Shown piece by piece: positions 52,409 to 60,720 of a stretch of 64,000 nucleotides of DNA. Where the stretch lies: positions 62,001 through 126,000 of the IMG/VR virus record IMGVR_UViG_3300020204_000009; one strand, 5' to 3'. A program made the position numbers and the translations under genes. How positions within the stretch are numbered: the stretch's first letter is position 1; each line of letters begins with the position of its first letter. Source of the stretch: a virus. Below the pieces are notes generated by a model. The model was given only the letters and a program-made list of their open reading frames with translations, had not been told where the DNA came from and made no database searches.

Positions 52409-52987
52409 ATGCCAGGATTTCAAGTCCAAACATTAGGCAAGCCAGTTCCATCAACAATTCAATATTATTACACATATACGTGGTCTCTGCCAACAATTTT
52501 CGGCATCGGTGCACAAAGTCCGCCATTAGTGCTATTAAAGGAAGCGACAACCCCGACATTCACCGCGAACAAAGAGAATTACGTTGGATCAAGTCTTGAA
52601 TACAAGTATGCGAAGAGCATTACTTGGGAAGATATCAAGTTAACATGGTATGATAGTGTTGGCTTGATAGATATTATCAGAGGCTGGCGGGAATCTGTTT
52701 GGACGCCGAAGGACGGATTAAAGCCAGCCACAGAATATAAACAAACCACTGAATTGGAATGCTTCTTGCCTACTGGTAAGAGAACATATGGATGGAAATT
52801 GAATGGTAGCTGGCCATCGCAAATTAGATGTGGTGATCTAACCTATACTAACAGTGATGTGAAACTCGTCGAAGTCACTGTTTCATATGATTGGGCGGAA
52901 GATATCTTCTTCCAGCCAGCAGCATCTCAACAGCCACCTCCGTACGTGAGCCCGGCATTGGACGGAGGCGGCGTGCCTCTTGGTTGA
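52409..52987 (+). CDS. Tail tube-like protein (copy 3)
   Basis: 192 residues. MPGFQVQTLGKPV, YTYTWSLPTIFG, TPTFTANKENYVGSSLEYKYAKSITWEDIKLTWYDS and LNGSWPSQIRCGDLTYTNSDVKLVEVTVSYDWAED parallel the tube fold, with copy-1-like WxxIxxTWYD strand. A Pro-rich tail (QQPPPYVSPALDGGG) is unique. Third paralog; role as an initiator or tip ring is inferred. Confidence 0.7.
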   Translation: MPGFQVQTLGKPVPSTIQYYYTYTWSLPTIFGIGAQSPPLVLLKEATTPTFTANKENYVGSSLEYKYAKSITWEDIKLTWYDSVGLIDIIRGWRESVWTPKDGLKPATEYKQTTELECFLPTGKRTYGWKLNGSWPSQIRCGDLTYTNSDVKLVEVTVSYDWAEDIFFQPAASQQPPPYVSPALDGGGVPLG

Positions 52988-53061
52988 CTGGCGAAAAGGT
53001 TGGACAGCCAGACCGTCCTGATCTTGTTTAACACGCAATTTCATTTCTTCGCGATTTCGAT

Positions 53062-53071
53062 GTATATAGAG
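53062..53071 (+). promoter_or_regulatory. GTATATAGAG motif, possible promoter element
   Basis: Identical to the 10-mer at 21050-21059 just after the SSB hairpin. Here it lies in a 127-base gap, 43 bases before ATG 53115, a position typical for a promoter -10. No -35 match is clear. Confidence 0.3.
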
Positions 53072-53114
53072 TCGCTGGTACTTCTATTCTATTCCGCATG
53101 GGAAGACGAACAAA

Positions 53115-54143
53115 ATGGCCAACGAAGAAGAAATTAATCTCGATCCGATTGCCCCATCGCCCAAGCCTTCTTCTGGGGACTCTACCACTCAGGAAGAAAT
53201 CAACCAGATTTACACTGCTGTTGGTGATTTATCTGGTCTAGTTGGGCCGGGTGCCACCAATGAGGAATTGCTCACACGTATTCTTCAGGCCCCTGAAGAA
53301 AAGCTCATTCCGTGGGAAGAATGCCATCTGCCGAGTCGTGGTATTTATTATGGCTGGCCAGACGGTACGATCATGGTGAAAGCCATGGGTCAGACCGCCG
53401 AAAAGGTGTTGGCGACACAGCGGCTTGCTCAATCGGGACAATCGATTGATTATTTGTTCAGAGAATGTTGCAAATTTCCAGACGGATTTGATGCAGCCGA
53501 CCTGTTGCTTGGCGATCGTGTATTCTTGCTATACTATATTCGTGGTATCACGCACGGCAACATGTACGAATTTGCGATCACATGTCCGAACCCAGATTGC
53601 GGGGCCGTTTCTACTCACACTTATGATCTGAACGAACTGGCTCGCACGGTGGTGTGGGCCAATCCTGCACTTGGTACTGAACCATTCAAGGTGAAGTTAC
53701 CCTATCTCAGCAAAGCCACGAATCGCGATTTCTACGTCGGGGTCCGCTTCCTGAGAGGTGCGGATGCCAATGACATTTTGGCGAAGCGGAAAGCTCGCAA
53801 GAAGATGTTCGCTCGCCCCGGTGGTGTTCGGACAAAGGGGACACGCGGTGGAATGCCGGTTGATCCTCGACGCCAACAACAGCAAACACAACAGATCGAT
53901 GACTCAGTGTCCGAAAACATGGGCAAGATCATCGTCAGTGTAATGGGAGTTACGGATCACTTCCAGATTCGGCAATTCATTGAAAGGATGCATGCGCAGG
54001 ATACCGCAGCCGTCCGTGAGTGGCTACGAGATAACACCCCAGGTATTGATAATACCGTAACCGTTGAATGCCCAGAGTGTTCACAAGAATTCACGATGGA
54101 GCTTCCGATTACGGAATCCTTTTTTCGACCGTCAAAAGCCTGA
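53115..54143 (+). CDS. T4-baseplate-family protein (gp26/gp51-like), zinc-ribbon containing
   Basis: 342 residues. ECHLPSRGIYYGWPDGTIMVKAMGQTAEKVL begins the T4_baseplate family; FLLYYIRGITHGNMYEF, a CPNPDC pair and a C-terminal CPECSQEFT pair make a zinc site like family members (CP-x-Cg). A basic linker at about 235-270 (KRKARKKMF, RQQQQTQQ) is inserted. Probably a hub or assembly subunit. Its stop lies 18 bases after a TTT-TTT-C stretch at 54120-54126 that may shift ribosomes into the frame of the next entry. Confidence 0.72.
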   Translation: MANEEEINLDPIAPSPKPSSGDSTTQEEINQIYTAVGDLSGLVGPGATNEELLTRILQAPEEKLIPWEECHLPSRGIYYGWPDGTIMVKAMGQTAEKVLATQRLAQSGQSIDYLFRECCKFPDGFDAADLLLGDRVFLLYYIRGITHGNMYEFAITCPNPDCGAVSTHTYDLNELARTVVWANPALGTEPFKVKLPYLSKATNRDFYVGVRFLRGADANDILAKRKARKKMFARPGGVRTKGTRGGMPVDPRRQQQQTQQIDDSVSENMGKIIVSVMGVTDHFQIRQFIERMHAQDTAAVREWLRDNTPGIDNTVTVECPECSQEFTMELPITESFFRPSKA

Positions 54144-54384
54144 GGAATACGATAGAGCATACTATAACTTAATGGAACAACAGTTCCAATTGAAGCACCA
54201 TGGAAACCTGAGTCTATTCGAACAGGCGGCTATGGTCGCTGAAGATCGTGGATGGTGGATAAAGCGTCTTGAACGCGAATTTAAAGAGAAGGCTGAACGC
54301 GAACACAAGCAAGTTGGTTCTGCACCACGGCCTCGCATGCCTTCTAAACCTACCGTTTCTCGCCCATCAATTCCGCGTCGGTAG
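54127..54384 (+). CDS. Frameshift extension or small protein after T4-baseplate gene
   Basis: In the +1 frame the segment DRQKPEEYDRAYYNLMEQQFQLKHHGNL...FEQAAMVAEDRGWWIKRLEREFKE is strongly protein-like and conserved in style with tail assembly proteins (E-D-R-x-W-W-I-x-R-L). It has no good start: the frame opens with TTG at 54064 or ATG 54172, neither with a ribosome-binding site. A +1 slip of tRNA-Phe from TTT to TTC at 54123-54126, before the CGA codon, would fuse it to the upstream 337 residues. Ends at TAG 54384. If not a fusion, it is an 85-residue gene started at an unusual codon. Confidence 0.6.
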   Translation, partial: DRQKPEEYDRAYYNLMEQQFQLKHHGNLSLFEQAAMVAEDRGWWIKRLEREFKEKAEREHKQVGSAPRPRMPSKPTVSRPSIPRR

Positions 54385-54452
54385 CGTTTAAATATACATT
54401 ATAGTCGATTGGGTGTACCAGTACAAAAATAGGTATAACGGAGAGACCATAT

Positions 54453-55319
54453 ATGAGTTCGACACAACTTGCGAATGCGTTTCCGCGAATATCAGCACGT
54501 CGCGGACAGGTTGTGGATTTAAATGTGGACTTCCTACATGCCGGAGTGCTTGCTGATCCGTTCGCGGTCCGGCATATTGAGATCTATAAGACGCAAGTCG
54601 TCCCGCACAATCTGGTCGCCACGATTCCGTTGATGTTGCCGACCGATCCGTTGTACCCTGCTCCGGTGATTCGAGAGTATGAGGATGCTGAAACTGGCGA
54701 GTGTTGCACAGAACCAACAGCAGACACAATTCCCATTGCTGGCAAATACCACTTACCATATCTGATTCCTACAGACTTCGGTGTGCCGGATGTTTACTTT
54801 GACGTCTGGTATTACTTTGCGGATAATCCGTGCGGTGAGTTAGGAACGTCCGGAACCGAATGTGATATCGATGATCCTCAATATGACGAATTCTTGTTGA
54901 AATGCTGCCACCGATTCTGGATTTATCCAGACGAGTGGATGTGCGACGATAAATTACAGACCATACGATTTGGTTTTGAGCCGCTGGATCAGAAATTCCA
55001 TCAGCCCGAATATCGTCCGTTAGAAATCGGGTTAATGCCGCTTCCGCTATATGACTATAATTTCAATTTAGTCAACCCGATGATTCCGTTCTTGCAACCG
55101 ACGATCACGATTGAAACACAACACAACGAGTTACTAGTTGATAATGACGTTTGCCGCATTGGTGTGCGACAGGGATCATATCGTTCTAATCCTTGGGTAA
55201 TTCAGTACGATCTCGATACTACCAGATTTTTGAAGGGAACGTATCGATACTACATTACCTTGAGATTACCTAACGGTGGCACTCGTGTCAGCCGTAAGTT
55301 CATCTTTACGGTTGCTTAG
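54453..55319 (+). CDS. Putative virion structural protein
   Basis: 288 residues. Strand-rich with many aromatic and Pro residues (VYFDVWYYFADNP, FWIYPDEWMCDD, YRYYITLRLPNGGTRVSRKFIFTV) and paired cysteines (ECCTEP, KCCHRFW). No recognised family. Located between baseplate genes, so probably a virion component. GGAGAG precedes the ATG. Confidence 0.6.
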   Translation: MSSTQLANAFPRISARRGQVVDLNVDFLHAGVLADPFAVRHIEIYKTQVVPHNLVATIPLMLPTDPLYPAPVIREYEDAETGECCTEPTADTIPIAGKYHLPYLIPTDFGVPDVYFDVWYYFADNPCGELGTSGTECDIDDPQYDEFLLKCCHRFWIYPDEWMCDDKLQTIRFGFEPLDQKFHQPEYRPLEIGLMPLPLYDYNFNLVNPMIPFLQPTITIETQHNELLVDNDVCRIGVRQGSYRSNPWVIQYDLDTTRFLKGTYRYYITLRLPNGGTRVSRKFIFTVA

Positions 55320-55330
55320 GGAGTAGATCA

Positions 55331-55852
55331 ATGTCAGATTCAGCGAGATCTCAGTCGCTTCAGATGGTTATTGGCGGGATACAAGAAGGACGTGCTAACC
55401 TCAGGAAAATCAAAAAACTCACGGAACGTTTGGATACTGAATGCGAGATCGGCGAAGTAGGTTTAATTAATTTCTGGAATTTATCTCCGGATATGTTCGT
55501 TGTGGCATCAACGGACGGAAGATTCCTAGAGATCAATGATTCATGGACGAGTGTACTGGGGTGGACAAAGGATGAATTATTATCAACCTCGTGGTTTGAT
55601 TTTATCCATCCAAACGACGTACGTCCGACACGAGAAGTTATCGGACATATGACGACCAACACGTTACTCCGCTTTCACAACCGGTACAGAAAGAAGTCAG
55701 GCGGATATGTCTCTTTGGAATGGAGTGCGACTCAGTGGCGTGATGGGAAATGTTACGCTGTCGCACGGCCTGTTCCATCCTTATGCCTAACCTGTCCCGA
55801 AGCGGCATCACGGTTCGGCTTTGAGGTGGAACCACATGGCGAGCACAGATAA
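55331..55852 (+). CDS. PAS-domain protein
   Basis: 173 residues. After a helical N-terminus (about 1-45) a PAS domain covers about 48-140: FWNLSPDMFVVASTDGRFLEINDSWTSVLGWTKDELL, DFIHPNDVRPT and RYRKKSGGYVSLEWSAT are the standard PAS core strands and the H-P-D helix end. A short Cys-containing tail follows. PAS domains bind ligands or partners; such a domain in a phage structural block is unusual. The next gene encodes a membrane-anchored coiled coil overlapping it by 17 bases, so the two may form one sensory or signalling pair. No kinase or cyclase domain is present. Confidence 0.85.
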   Translation: MSDSARSQSLQMVIGGIQEGRANLRKIKKLTERLDTECEIGEVGLINFWNLSPDMFVVASTDGRFLEINDSWTSVLGWTKDELLSTSWFDFIHPNDVRPTREVIGHMTTNTLLRFHNRYRKKSGGYVSLEWSATQWRDGKCYAVARPVPSLCLTCPEAASRFGFEVEPHGEHR

Positions 55853-56258
55853 ACCCGGTGATACGTGGGCAGAGTATCGTCGTCTGGTTCTCGCTGAATT
55901 AGAACGGCTTGATGTCGCTGTATGCAAACTCGCTGAAACCAATCTCGAACATGAAAGAGAACTGGTTGAGACTCTATCCGCATGCAAGACCGAACTGATT
56001 GAGAGATTACAGACTCTCAAAGAAATGATCGAAGATCGGCATAGACGAATAGTCGAAGATGTCAAAGCTGAATTAGAGACGAAAGAAAAGCATGATATTG
56101 ACGAATTGAAGACTCTGATCAAAGCAGTGGAGGATTCTTACCACAAAGCATCAGCCGAAATTAAGGTAATTAAGGCAAAAGCCGCACTCTTTGGCTTCTT
56201 GGCCGGACTTGCCATTGCGATAGCCTCACTTGTGGCGAAATTTGTGTGGGGCAAATAG
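55836..56258 (+). CDS. Coiled-coil protein with C-terminal membrane anchor
   Basis: 140 residues from ATG 55836 (GAGGTGG seven bases upstream). Residues 15-105 are heptad-type coiled coil with Leu/Lys/Glu spacing; ALFGFLAGLAIAIASLVAKFVWGK is a C-terminal transmembrane helix followed by Lys. Overlaps the PAS gene, suggesting coordinated translation. Could be a membrane partner of the PAS protein, a spanin/holin-like lysis factor or superinfection protein; the sequence does not decide. Confidence 0.65.
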   Translation: MASTDKPGDTWAEYRRLVLAELERLDVAVCKLAETNLEHERELVETLSACKTELIERLQTLKEMIEDRHRRIVEDVKAELETKEKHDIDELKTLIKAVEDSYHKASAEIKVIKAKAALFGFLAGLAIAIASLVAKFVWGK

Positions 56259-56273
56259 CTGTATTAAAGATGT

Positions 56274-57395
56274 ATGCGATATGACCTCAGTCAATTTCGT
56301 TCCAATGCTGTTGGTGGTGTGTCTATTCCACCCGCGAAGATTATTGCATGGATTACGAAACACTTCCAGTTCAAGACCCGAAAGGGTGGAGCAGAATATT
56401 GTATAAATAATCCGTTCGATGACGATACTGGGTATAATTTCAATATTAATCCGGAAAAAGCACGATGCCATGATTGGCGTGGCGATGAGTGGGCTGGCCC
56501 TATAAATCCGGAAACCAATCGTCGCAATTGCTCATTTATAAAATTTGTTAGATTATACAAGAAATGCCGATATGCAGAAGCTGTCTCGGACGTTCTCGGT
56601 ACCGCCGTTGACATTCGCTTCTATCTCAGGCCCGAAAACCGGCTTACCGATCAGACGGCCAAGAAAAAGATCGCCGTAGCCCTTCCTGCTGGCGTTGAAC
56701 AATTAGCTTCATCGACGGACCGTCAAGCGAAGCTTTTGATCCACTGGTTAGGTACAAGAGGGTATACCAAAGACGACATCACCAAGAATGATATACACCA
56801 TCTTGGAATGGATGTTTATTGGCCATACTATGAGTTCGACACACTCGTGTACTGGCAAAGCCGGTCTCGGCTTAATAAGCGGTTCAATTTTCCATCTTTG
56901 GATGTGTACAACGAATCCGGCAAAGTCGTCGGACAGGTCGATGGGACCAAAGGAGACTTTTTGTATGGGTTTGATGATGTCGAACCGGCTAGCTATGTTA
57001 TTATAACTGAAGCGATTTTTGATAAGCATACGCTTGGGGACCAAACGATAGCATCGGGTGGTGCAATTCTTACCCCGAAACAAATCGGGAAACTGAAGAT
57101 TTTGGGGCCGCGTAATGGCATTATTCTGGCTCCAGACAATGATGTCGCTGGACTGAAAAGTGTTATTTCAAATTATCAGTTGCTATCATCACACGGATTC
57201 AATACCTATTATAGCATTCCACCATCCTTAGAATACGAGCGTGATGGCGAGAAACGATATACGAAAGATTGGAATGAAATAGGACAATTTGTTACCAGCT
57301 TCGATAAGGTACGTAAACTGCATGACGATGGAATTCGGAAGATTACCGAAGAAGCCTTAGTCGAATTAGATGAACGGATCGCATGTTTAAAATAA
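56274..57395 (+). CDS. DnaG-type primase
   Basis: 373 residues. N-terminal zinc-binding area is CHC2-like but compact (C43, C65, H66, C86), followed by the TOPRIM catalytic core: ITEAIFD (E246), ILAPDNDVAG (D288, D290) and ASGGAILTPKQ. Makes RNA primers for lagging-strand synthesis by the DnaE-like polymerase, in partnership with the DnaB-type helicase. Shorter than bacterial DnaG and lacking the helicase-binding C-terminus. Located among late genes rather than with the other replication genes. Confidence 0.88.
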   Translation: MRYDLSQFRSNAVGGVSIPPAKIIAWITKHFQFKTRKGGAEYCINNPFDDDTGYNFNINPEKARCHDWRGDEWAGPINPETNRRNCSFIKFVRLYKKCRYAEAVSDVLGTAVDIRFYLRPENRLTDQTAKKKIAVALPAGVEQLASSTDRQAKLLIHWLGTRGYTKDDITKNDIHHLGMDVYWPYYEFDTLVYWQSRSRLNKRFNFPSLDVYNESGKVVGQVDGTKGDFLYGFDDVEPASYVIITEAIFDKHTLGDQTIASGGAILTPKQIGKLKILGPRNGIILAPDNDVAGLKSVISNYQLLSSHGFNTYYSIPPSLEYERDGEKRYTKDWNEIGQFVTSFDKVRKLHDDGIRKITEEALVELDERIACLK

Positions 57396-57622
57396 TTTCT
57401 GTTACTGAACATGAAGATAATCAAACGCGATCGATAATATCTGTATGTGAAATTCCTAACCTTGGGTGCATTGTTCGCACCCAGTCACAGGCTGAGGGAA
57501 GTATCAGCGAGGCACTGGTGTTTGTCCCAAATGTTAAGCTTGGGGACAAAACATTAATATCGGTTCCGCTGATACCGGACGGGCCGATAGAAGTGGAACC
57601 GAATGCCGCATACGGGGAATGA
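57383..57622 (+). CDS. Unknown 79-aa protein
   Basis: Small strand-rich protein (MFKIISVTEHEDNQTRSIISVCEIPNLGCIVRTQ...) overlapping the primase end by 13 bases. No family recognised. Confidence 0.55.
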   Translation: MFKIISVTEHEDNQTRSIISVCEIPNLGCIVRTQSQAEGSISEALVFVPNVKLGDKTLISVPLIPDGPIEVEPNAAYGE

Positions 57623-57816
57623 TGCGGCTGTTACGCAATCGATGGCTTTGAATTTTTCTCGGAATGGTGGCATCGTGCGAGTTCCGAAGTGAAGAAAAGC
57701 TGTGCTGATTGTTGGTCCTTTGGTTTTGTTAGTCCAATCTGCGGATGACAGCGATAGTGATTTAATTGCTACCTGCCATACCTGATCTAATCACTGATTT
57801 CAATATCAGAGCCGAA

Positions 57817-58407
57817 TTAATCGCCCGACATTGAACGTCCGACAGCTTCCTCCACTTTTTCGGTGAGTTCGTATAACGGATCTGTCTTTCTGATGGTAGA
57901 AAGATTCTGTGGGGTACGAACTTCGTAGGCTTGCTCGAGAGCGAAAAGAACGGTGAACTTGGTTCGTCCACCATATTCTTTACGTGTTTCGATTTCAACG
58001 ACCAATCCTGGATTGCAGGATGGGTCCATCAACCGGTCTTCGCTGATGGTACTGAATCCGTGAAGACCGATTCCGTGGGCGTCTTGGTGCAGTTCGACCC
58101 ACTTGAAGTTGTGGCACTTGTTCTGCGTACCCACAATAGCAGCCTCGATAGCCATTCTATCGAGTGTGGCTCGATCAATGGGTTTGTATCCGTCCCGCCG
58201 CTGCCCGGAGATTTTGGTTTCGACGAATCGAGCGGCTGAATAGTCGGCGGCAAATGGTTCAGTTTTCGCTTGACCCTTCGTTCCGATCCGGCCCCATCGT
58301 CGTGTGACGGTTTTGGTTGCTAAGTCGTATACAATCGTCCAAAATTTGTTGTGGCCGGTACCTTGATGGACGAACAATTGTTCGTCTTTGTACTTGTCTC
58401 CCCACAT
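57817..58407 (-). CDS. WGR-domain protein (minus strand)
   Basis: 196 residues; AGGAGG lies seven bases upstream of ATG 58407, deciding that start over 58428. NKFWTIVYDLATKTVTRRWGRIGTKGQ is the WGR domain found in PARP enzymes and in bacterial and phage proteins, with the Trp-Gly-Arg motif at about residue 40. The rest lacks a PARP catalytic domain; HNFKWVELHQDAHGIGLHGF and a beta-rich end are unassigned. WGR domains bind DNA or mediate allostery. Together with the macro-domain protein it hints at ADP-ribose-related or DNA-break functions. Confidence 0.85.
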   Translation of the reverse strand: MWGDKYKDEQLFVHQGTGHNKFWTIVYDLATKTVTRRWGRIGTKGQAKTEPFAADYSAARFVETKISGQRRDGYKPIDRATLDRMAIEAAIVGTQNKCHNFKWVELHQDAHGIGLHGFSTISEDRLMDPSCNPGLVVEIETRKEYGGRTKFTVLFALEQAYEVRTPQNLSTIRKTDPLYELTEKVEEAVGRSMSGD

Positions 58408-58556
58408 AGTAAATCCTCCTGGTAACATAGGATGGTAACGTCGATGTTATGTGACGATGACTTCTATATTGGTTAAATACAGTGATATGACATACTTAAT
58501 TATTTTCGGAATCCATATTATTTTAGCAAGCATCCGGATCTCGAATTGATCAAGAG

Positions 58557-58838
58557 TTATATCGAGTGACGTTCGACGACAGTCAGATTTGAATTGAAAA
58601 TTTCTCGGTAGCCGTTTCGGTATGCTGTTGGACAATTATCCTTGATCCATATAAGTTGTCTGTCGAGCGGCAAACTAGATAATCTATCCTTGTTGTCGAT
58701 GATCTTTTGCTTTTCTGGGTCTCCTACGGTATCTGTTACGATTCCACAAATTTTACCTTCGCGTTGGCCCAAATATAGCAATAGTAAGTACCGTGGGGTC
58801 TTACCTTTTGCGTGATAGTTAATTCGGAGTATTTCCAT
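58557..58838 (-). CDS. Unknown 93-aa protein (minus strand)
   Basis: Reads MEILRINYHAKGKTPRYLLLLYLGQREGKICGIVTDTVG then a Lys/Asp-rich middle and a C-terminal NGYREIF. The ATG lies in a CCATGG palindrome shared with the start of the + strand hub gene, so both genes start over each other. An extension to 58880 is open but overlaps the hub coding region. No family recognised. Confidence 0.5.
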   Translation of the reverse strand: MEILRINYHAKGKTPRYLLLLYLGQREGKICGIVTDTVGDPEKQKIIDNKDRLSSLPLDRQLIWIKDNCPTAYRNGYREIFNSNLTVVERHSI

Positions 58839-60135
58839 GGGTGGTATCCCAAAAGCTGAAGCCAAACCGCAAATCCGCATTAAATTTCACATGGCGGGTG
58901 GGGAGCTTGATCTTGGTAGTTACTTTTCATCGTTTGAATTCAAGGCCATGATCAATGGTGGGTATATTATTAGGGCAGAATTGTTTGATGCACACTTCAA
59001 CGTTCATGGTATGTTGATAAAAGCTGGATACTTCAAAGAGACCAGACAAGAACCGGTAGTAGTCGAATTCCAGATTAAATGGGGTCCAGAGGCAACAGCA
59101 CCTGAACGTGCTACTAAAGTCCAATATGCTATAATGCTTTCTTTGAAAGCAAGGGGTGATAGTGGTGACACTGCGAATCTTGAGTTCATTGCAATGGACC
59201 CACCATCTTGGTTTCTGAATAGGGGAGATGCGGCAGGTACGGTATGGAAAGGCCGTGTTGATCAAGTTATCAGAGATGTTGTTAAGAAATATGCTCCTGC
59301 GGTGACTGTTGAAGTATCAAAAACCACTGATTCTGACCAAAATAAGTGGTGGATGATGCGTCAAGATCCGAAGACGTTCTTGTCATCGTTCGTGGATTGG
59401 TCATCATCGATTACTCAAAAGAAGACGCAGTGGTTAGTTGCATCAGACGGATATAATCTGGCTATTAAAGAGCAAGCTCAATGGGTATCTCGTCAGAGAG
59501 CCTATTATCGATCACGATCCGATGAAGCTCGTTCGAATATTGATCAATGGGATTACTTGTCAGATAATGCATTATCAGTTGTGCAGACTAAATTACTTGC
59601 TCAAGGAGCGGCTGCATTATCGGGACACTACCTGGATAGAATCACAGACAAGCAAGAGGAAACTGTGTTCGTCAAAGACCAACGAACATCGACAAAACAA
59701 ATTGCAAGAGTTACAGACAAGCAATCGTTTACAAAACCTCCTGATGCGGGACCACCATTGGTTGGATGGTCGTCTGTTGCCAGTATTCCGGAAATTTACA
59801 CTGCTGGGGATCTTGGACTTCGATATGATGAATATATTGATGGTCGCCCGCGTGGGATGTGGTTAAATCTCACCCATGGATTATTACGGACCAAAATTGA
59901 AGTGCTTGGTCACGGTGAATGGTCTGATTGTTATGGATTAGGTGTTGACACGATATTCATACGATGGACACAAGGCCCAGGCGGACTCGATAATGATCCT
60001 CACTGGTGGATGACGGGAAATTGGATAGTATACGGATTCCATCATCACGTCACTCGAAAAGATTGGACCACCGATTTGTACTGTGCTCGATTTGACTGGA
60101 ACGCCGATGCTACAAAGGTCGGAGGAGGAAATTAA
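58837..60135 (+). CDS. Baseplate hub protein (gp27/late control D type)
   Basis: 432 residues. GGAG lies seven bases before ATG. IRIKFHMAGGELDLGSYFSSFEFKAMINGGYIIRAELFD begins a hub-type beta domain; WKGRVDQVIRDVVKKYAP and MMRQDPKTFLSSFVDW are typical hub helices; GNWIVYGFHHHVTRKDWTTDLYCAR ends the second barrel. Organisation matches phage hub proteins related to VgrG and gpD, though the assignment rests on overall pattern. Forms the central spike platform of the baseplate. Confidence 0.68.
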   Translation: MGGIPKAEAKPQIRIKFHMAGGELDLGSYFSSFEFKAMINGGYIIRAELFDAHFNVHGMLIKAGYFKETRQEPVVVEFQIKWGPEATAPERATKVQYAIMLSLKARGDSGDTANLEFIAMDPPSWFLNRGDAAGTVWKGRVDQVIRDVVKKYAPAVTVEVSKTTDSDQNKWWMMRQDPKTFLSSFVDWSSSITQKKTQWLVASDGYNLAIKEQAQWVSRQRAYYRSRSDEARSNIDQWDYLSDNALSVVQTKLLAQGAAALSGHYLDRITDKQEETVFVKDQRTSTKQIARVTDKQSFTKPPDAGPPLVGWSSVASIPEIYTAGDLGLRYDEYIDGRPRGMWLNLTHGLLRTKIEVLGHGEWSDCYGLGVDTIFIRWTQGPGGLDNDPHWWMTGNWIVYGFHHHVTRKDWTTDLYCARFDWNADATKVGGGN

Positions 60136-60179
60136 CCAATATATTGTAAGTTGAGACAATGTGGTGGAGGAGTATAACG

Positions 60180-60557
60180 ATGGTATTCAGACCTTATTTT
60201 AGCCCTGAAATCAACGACAACATCACTTCAGCCGAAGTAGATCAATGGTTTCGTGCGATTTTGTCGTCGAATTCACCTCAGTTGAATTACCACATCACTG
60301 ATTTCAATACACGATTGGAGTTGGTACCAGGTTTCAATGTATCGCATGACAGTGTGGTGATTCGAAAAGCTATTCTATACCAGCAACGCGAATTGCAAAG
60401 GATAGCGTTGGAAGCCTCACAGACTGTTAACCCTCTCCGAGAGATCTTAGGGATAGCCGGATCTATCGCTTTGGGCGCATTCATTGGTGAAAAACTTGCC
60501 AGCGGCATGCGTGTTGGGGTTGATCTGGACGAAGTCCACCGATTGCTCGGCAAGTAA
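60180..60557 (+). CDS. Small protein with a hydrophobic Gly/Ala segment
   Basis: 125 residues from ATG 60180 (GGAGGAG upstream). N-terminal MVFRPYFSPEINDNITSAEVDQWFRAIL, then REILGIAGSIALGAFIGEKLASG, which could be a membrane segment, and a polar end. Between hub and tape measure; tail-assembly role is inferred only from position. Confidence 0.5.
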   Translation: MVFRPYFSPEINDNITSAEVDQWFRAILSSNSPQLNYHITDFNTRLELVPGFNVSHDSVVIRKAILYQQRELQRIALEASQTVNPLREILGIAGSIALGAFIGEKLASGMRVGVDLDEVHRLLGK

Positions 60558-60720
60558 GCGATCAAGGATGTCCTGAAACTCAATTGTGGCAATGACAGCC
60601 AGATAACATGTTATATTAAAGAACGAACGCTGAATTAATTACTTTCCTCAGATATTGTAGATATGTTATTATGTGCTGAGCACAGGAAAACATATCCTAT
60701 AAAACCTTCTGAGGATTTGA

